Below are positions 6,876 through 9,575 of a stretch of 9,575 bases of DNA, in pieces. Source of the DNA: Anaerolineae bacterium. Lineage in GTDB: Bacteria > Chloroflexota > Anaerolineae > Anaerolineales > Villigracilaceae. Every line of letters starts with the position of its first letter. Position 1 is the stretch's first letter. The stretch spans positions 1 through 9,575 of the forward strand of contig DNDO01000116.1 in the NCBI GenBank assembly GCA_003484265.1, written 5' to 3'. The notes below the pieces were generated by a model. The model was not told the DNA's origin and searched no databases. It saw nothing but the letters and a program-made list of their open reading frames with translations. A program made the translations under genes and the position numbers.

Positions 6876-6903
6876 ATTATAAATCACATGATTGTATTTA
6901 GAA
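6876..6903 (-). promoter_or_regulatory. Predicted promoter of the DUF1232-dehydrogenase-methyltransferase operon
   Basis: A perfect -10 TATAAT lies at 6881-6876 on the minus strand, about 52 bases before the ATG at 6824. The -35 is weak (TTCTAA, 16 bp upstream, 3 of 6). An imperfect palindrome AATCA-CA-TGATT (6882-6893) fills the spacer right beside the -10 and could be a regulator site. Expected start near 6869. Confidence 0.5.
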
Positions 6904-6970
6904 CTGCAACGCATCAATACTTACGAAAAACTAATTTGAACGTAGCAATCCCAGTTAGTTCCCTGGTTTC

Positions 6971-6999
6971 TTGCTGGTAAGCCGCGACACGCGTACAAT
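6971..6999 (+). promoter_or_regulatory. Predicted promoter of the secreted hydrolase gene
   Basis: TTGCTG (6971-6976, 3 of 6) and TACAAT (6994-6999, 5 of 6) are exactly 17 bp apart, 41 bases before the ATG at 7041. Start expected near 7006. The promoter and start region are bracketed by an 8-bp inverted repeat, CCTGGTTT (6962-6969) and AAACCAGG (7016-7023). Divergent from the operon promoter at 6876-6903. Confidence 0.5.
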
Positions 7000-7040
7000 T
7001 CGTCTGTATCGATTCAAACCAGGCATCGAGGAGAGGCATA

Positions 7041-9068
7041 ATGCAAAAGAAAAAACTGTTGACCATAGTAGTGTGTATTGGGACGTTCGTTATGGCCTGT
7101 AATTTTGGAGGGCTTCTTACGCCAAAGACGAATGAAGTATCAACAATCGTACCGACAAAGGAAATCTCCGCTCAATCCAACGAGGGGAATATGATCTCCA
7201 TGCTCGACCGGCTTGACGGGGAGACATGCGAGGAGAATCCTGACTTTACGTGTGTAACGATCCAGGTCCCATTGGATCATTTCGATACCACAAACACAGA
7301 GACTCTGGAAGTTGTCTTTGCTGTTGCACCCGCAAGCGGCGAACGATATGGGATGTATGTGCAGGCGTTTCCAGGCGGACCAGGCGGCGAGGGCATCAGC
7401 ACAGGCGGTTTGAGCTGGTACCCGGATGAAATTCTGGAACATTTCGATCTTGTCTACTTCGACCAGCGCGGCATAGGTCTTTCCGGTGCGTTGGAATGCC
7501 CTATGGCATACGCTAGGGATTATTTGAATTATTTGAATGGAACCGACCAGGGCGGACTTGAGGGGTTTGACCTGCCTGAAGAACAACAGAATGCCATCGA
7601 CGATGCGCGCACCTTCGTGGAGGAGTGTATTGCGGAGTTAGGCATTGACCCGGCGAAATTGAGATTCTACGGCACCGACCAGGTCGCGGAGGATATCGAA
7701 TCCTTCCGGCAGGAGGTGGGCGATGAAAAGTTCTGGCTTTATGGAGTGAGCTATGGTACTGCCGTGGCACAGACCTACGCCGCCTCTCACGCGGACCGAT
7801 TGGCGGGTCTCATCCTCGACGGAACAATCGATATGACAATGACCGGGGATGAGGGCGCGCTCGCGCAGGAAAAAGCCTTCGATAAAGTGCTTGTGGCTGT
7901 TCTCAAAGCGTGCGACGAAGATCCGGCATGTGCAGCGGAATTGGGAGGCGATGCGTTATCTGTCTACGACAAACTTGCGGCACAAATATCGAAGACACCC
8001 ATCGCTTATGAATTTCCATTGCCGTCCGGCGAAAAAGTTAAACGAACATTTACGTTCAACCAATGGGAATTTACTACTGCCTATCAAATGTATTCCCTTG
8101 CCGGAAGAATGTTGTTCCTGCGGGCGCTGGCGGCGGCAAATCAGGGAGACATGGTTCCGATGGCACGATTGCTGCATGAACAGGCAGTGCTTGATCCCGC
8201 CACAGGAGATTATCTCGGCGACCCGACATTCTCAGACACGATGTTCTATAGTGTGAACTGCACAGACGACTCATACTATTCGGGGACACAGGAGGAACGT
8301 ATCGCAAAGGTGATCGAAACAGGCCAGGCATCCAATGGGACGGTTCCACGGGTGGATGGTAGTATCTACACCGGTTTGTATTGCGCGTTCTGGCCCAGCG
8401 CGCCAGCCGATGTGGTTGAAAGAGAGCCATTGGTTGCAGAGGGTGTCCCGACCTTCATATTGAACGCAACCCTCGACCCTGCCACTCCGTTCGAGGGAGG
8501 CGAAACCGTATTCGGGAATTTGGCTGACGGCTATCATATCTACGTGGAAGGTGGACTTCACTCCATTTATGGGTATGGATGGGAATGCCCGGATGACTAT
8601 ATCAAGAACTTCCTCGTCAACGGGGAACTCCCGTCGGAACGCGAGATCGTTTGCCAATGGGATCCGTCTATCACTAGCGAATACCATCCTCTTATGTCGA
8701 AGGATGTGAGCGCCTACGCAGATCCTCTGGAAATTTTTTCAGCAATCGATTCAGAACTTCTTTTCCAGCCGGAATACTATTACAGCTACTTCACGGAAGA
8801 TACGACCTTTGGCTGTCCCTATGGCGGCTCGTTCACGTTTGGTCCGAGCGACGCGGGAGAATCCTATAGTTTCACAGAGTGCGCTTTCATAAATGGCTTT
8901 GCGATCACCGGCACCGGCGGTTACGATTCCAACAGCGGCATCCTGACCTTTGAGGCGCAAGTCAGCGGCAAAAAGAGCGGCACGCTCATCTATACCCATG
9001 ATTATGCAAACGGCACAAGTTCGGTCACCGGGGAATATGGCGGCGAAGCCATAGAACTGAGTCAATAA
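7041..9068 (+). CDS. Secreted alpha/beta-hydrolase lipoprotein (S33 / TAP-like peptidase family)
   Basis: The 675-residue product starts with a lipoprotein signal (MQKKKLLTIVVCIGTFVMAC, C20) and a short linker, so it should be anchored outside the membrane. The hydrolase fold spans about 70-540. Visible motifs: oxyanion region PGGPGGEG (111-118), YFDQRGIGLS (139-148), nucleophile elbow GVSYG with S237, catalytic D479 in LNATLDPATP, and H507 in EGGLHS, completing a Ser-Asp-His triad. The part from about 430 to 540 matches the TAP-like C-terminal domain of tripeptidyl aminopeptidase relatives. Peptidase activity is therefore likely, but some relatives are esterases or proline iminopeptidases. 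Residues about 560-675 form an extra Gly/Ser/Thr-rich, probably beta-sheet domain that I do not recognise. The start is supported by GGAG 7 bases upstream. It stands alone on the plus strand with its own promoter; a strong hairpin follows two bases after the stop. Confidence 0.9.
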   Translation: MQKKKLLTIVVCIGTFVMACNFGGLLTPKTNEVSTIVPTKEISAQSNEGNMISMLDRLDGETCEENPDFTCVTIQVPLDHFDTTNTETLEVVFAVAPASGERYGMYVQAFPGGPGGEGISTGGLSWYPDEILEHFDLVYFDQRGIGLSGALECPMAYARDYLNYLNGTDQGGLEGFDLPEEQQNAIDDARTFVEECIAELGIDPAKLRFYGTDQVAEDIESFRQEVGDEKFWLYGVSYGTAVAQTYAASHADRLAGLILDGTIDMTMTGDEGALAQEKAFDKVLVAVLKACDEDPACAAELGGDALSVYDKLAAQISKTPIAYEFPLPSGEKVKRTFTFNQWEFTTAYQMYSLAGRMLFLRALAAANQGDMVPMARLLHEQAVLDPATGDYLGDPTFSDTMFYSVNCTDDSYYSGTQEERIAKVIETGQASNGTVPRVDGSIYTGLYCAFWPSAPADVVEREPLVAEGVPTFILNATLDPATPFEGGETVFGNLADGYHIYVEGGLHSIYGYGWECPDDYIKNFLVNGELPSEREIVCQWDPSITSEYHPLMSKDVSAYADPLEIFSAIDSELLFQPEYYYSYFTEDTTFGCPYGGSFTFGPSDAGESYSFTECAFINGFAITGTGGYDSNSGILTFEAQVSGKKSGTLIYTHDYANGTSSVTGEYGGEAIELSQ

Positions 9069-9070
9069 TA

Positions 9071-9117
9071 TTACGGGTGACAGCCATCCGCTTCGCGAAA
9101 ATGGCTGTCACCCGTAA
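9071..9117 (+). terminator. 17-bp perfect hairpin after the hydrolase gene
   Basis: TTACGGGTGACAGCCAT (9071-9087) pairs perfectly with its complement at 9101-9117 around a 13-base loop, which itself contains CGC-TTC-GCG. It starts two bases after the TAA stop at 9066-9068. No T-run follows on the plus strand (CCAACAAATTT), so it is either a non-canonical terminator or a 3'-end-stabilising structure that still allows read-through into the next gene. Confidence 0.6.
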
Positions 9118-9136
9118 CCAACAAATTTATCTTCAT

Positions 9137-9575
9137 ATGCCCTATCTGATCGACGGACATAACCTCATTCCCAAGCTTGGCTTGCGTTTGGATTCCCCGG
9201 ACGACGAACTGGAGTTGATCGCGATCCTTCAGGAATATTCCAGGCTCGAAAATAAAAAACAAGTCGAAGTCTATTTCGACGGAGCGCCAGCGCCTCACGC
9301 CGGGACGCGGAAGCTGGGTACGGTCACCGCGCATTTTATTTCGCTGACATCCTCCGCCGACAACGCCATCCGCGCGCGTTTGAAAAAGATGGGCAAAAGC
9401 GCAAGGAACTGGACGGTTGTTTCATCAGACAGACAGGTGCAGGCAGACGCGCACTCCGCAAAAGCCGATGTGATCTCATCCGGTGACTTTGCAAAAAAAT
9501 TGGAACAGGCACGCGACTCCAACCCCAAGCCCGCAGATACCCGAGGGCTTTCCGAACAGGAAGTGGACGACTGGA
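9137..9575 (+). CDS. YacP-like NYN-domain protein, partial (C-terminus off the right edge)
   Basis: ATG at 9137 opens a frame of 146 residues that continues past the window. It begins MPYLIDGHNLIPKLGL, the usual N-terminus of the YacP-like NYN family (PIN-fold predicted ribonucleases, Rae1/YacP relatives). Acidic positions expected for the metal site are visible: D6 with N9 in DGHN, D48 in YFDG, D75 in SADNAI and D98 in SSDRQV. The role is probably mRNA or rRNA cleavage; in Bacillus the relative Rae1 cuts mRNA in the ribosome. The DGHN motif this close to the N-terminus fixes the start, yet there is no Shine-Dalgarno sequence (upstream is AAATTTATCTTCAT). The gene is 68 bp past the hydrolase stop, with the 17-bp hairpin in between. 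Confidence 0.87.
   Translation, partial: MPYLIDGHNLIPKLGLRLDSPDDELELIAILQEYSRLENKKQVEVYFDGAPAPHAGTRKLGTVTAHFISLTSSADNAIRARLKKMGKSARNWTVVSSDRQVQADAHSAKADVISSGDFAKKLEQARDSNPKPADTRGLSEQEVDDW

Noticed and set aside
6825..6917. 31-residue N-terminal extension of the DUF1232 protein (start at 6917)
   Set aside because: It would start upstream of the predicted promoter -10, lacks a good start signal, and the ATG at 6824 has a strong AAGGAG site.
9071..9528. Minus-strand open frames at the right edge
   Set aside because: They are shadows of the NYN-domain gene, whose plus-strand reading has all family motifs.

Overview
The window looks like a mid-GC chromosomal segment of a bacterium in the Chloroflexi, most likely class Anaerolineae. 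This is inferred from three things: a T-box-controlled pheST operon in a Gram-positive-style regulatory setting, two secreted lipoproteins (one with a Thr/Pro-rich linker after its cysteine), and PheT sequence variants that I associate with Chloroflexi. No phage, insertion-sequence, CRISPR or tRNA signal was seen.

Layout, left to right. Positions 1-217 (minus) hold the start of a small two-helix membrane protein that runs off the left edge. A 15-bp perfect hairpin at 262-296 closes the pheST operon. pheT (298-2814) and pheS (2916-3974) encode the two subunits of phenylalanyl-tRNA synthetase on the minus strand. The 487-bp stretch 3975-4461 has no gene but is dense with regulation: a near-consensus promoter (4376-4403), a complete T-box leader with a UUC specifier candidate and a UGGU box, its intrinsic terminator (4088-4116), then a 9-bp-periodic repeat element between the terminator and pheS.

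Upstream on the same strand is a tight three-gene set transcribed 6824 to 4462: a DUF1232/YkvA-type membrane protein, a PQQ-type sugar dehydrogenase lipoprotein, and a class I methyltransferase resembling the mycobacterial glycolipid methyltransferase Rv2952. The junctions are only 4 and 7 bp. Divergent promoters lie between this operon and a plus-strand 675-residue secreted serine hydrolase of the S33/TAP family (7041-9068). That gene is followed by a 17-bp perfect hairpin and then the start of a YacP-like NYN-domain nuclease (9137 to the right edge).

How the genes work together: pheS and pheT form one enzyme whose transcription is tuned by uncharged tRNA-Phe through the T-box. The three-gene operon next to it probably concerns the cell envelope, but no shared substrate can be read from sequence. 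I found no clearly undescribed system. The best second looks are the completeness of the T-box, the repeat elements sitting just before both phe genes, and the hydrolase's unexplained C-terminal domain.
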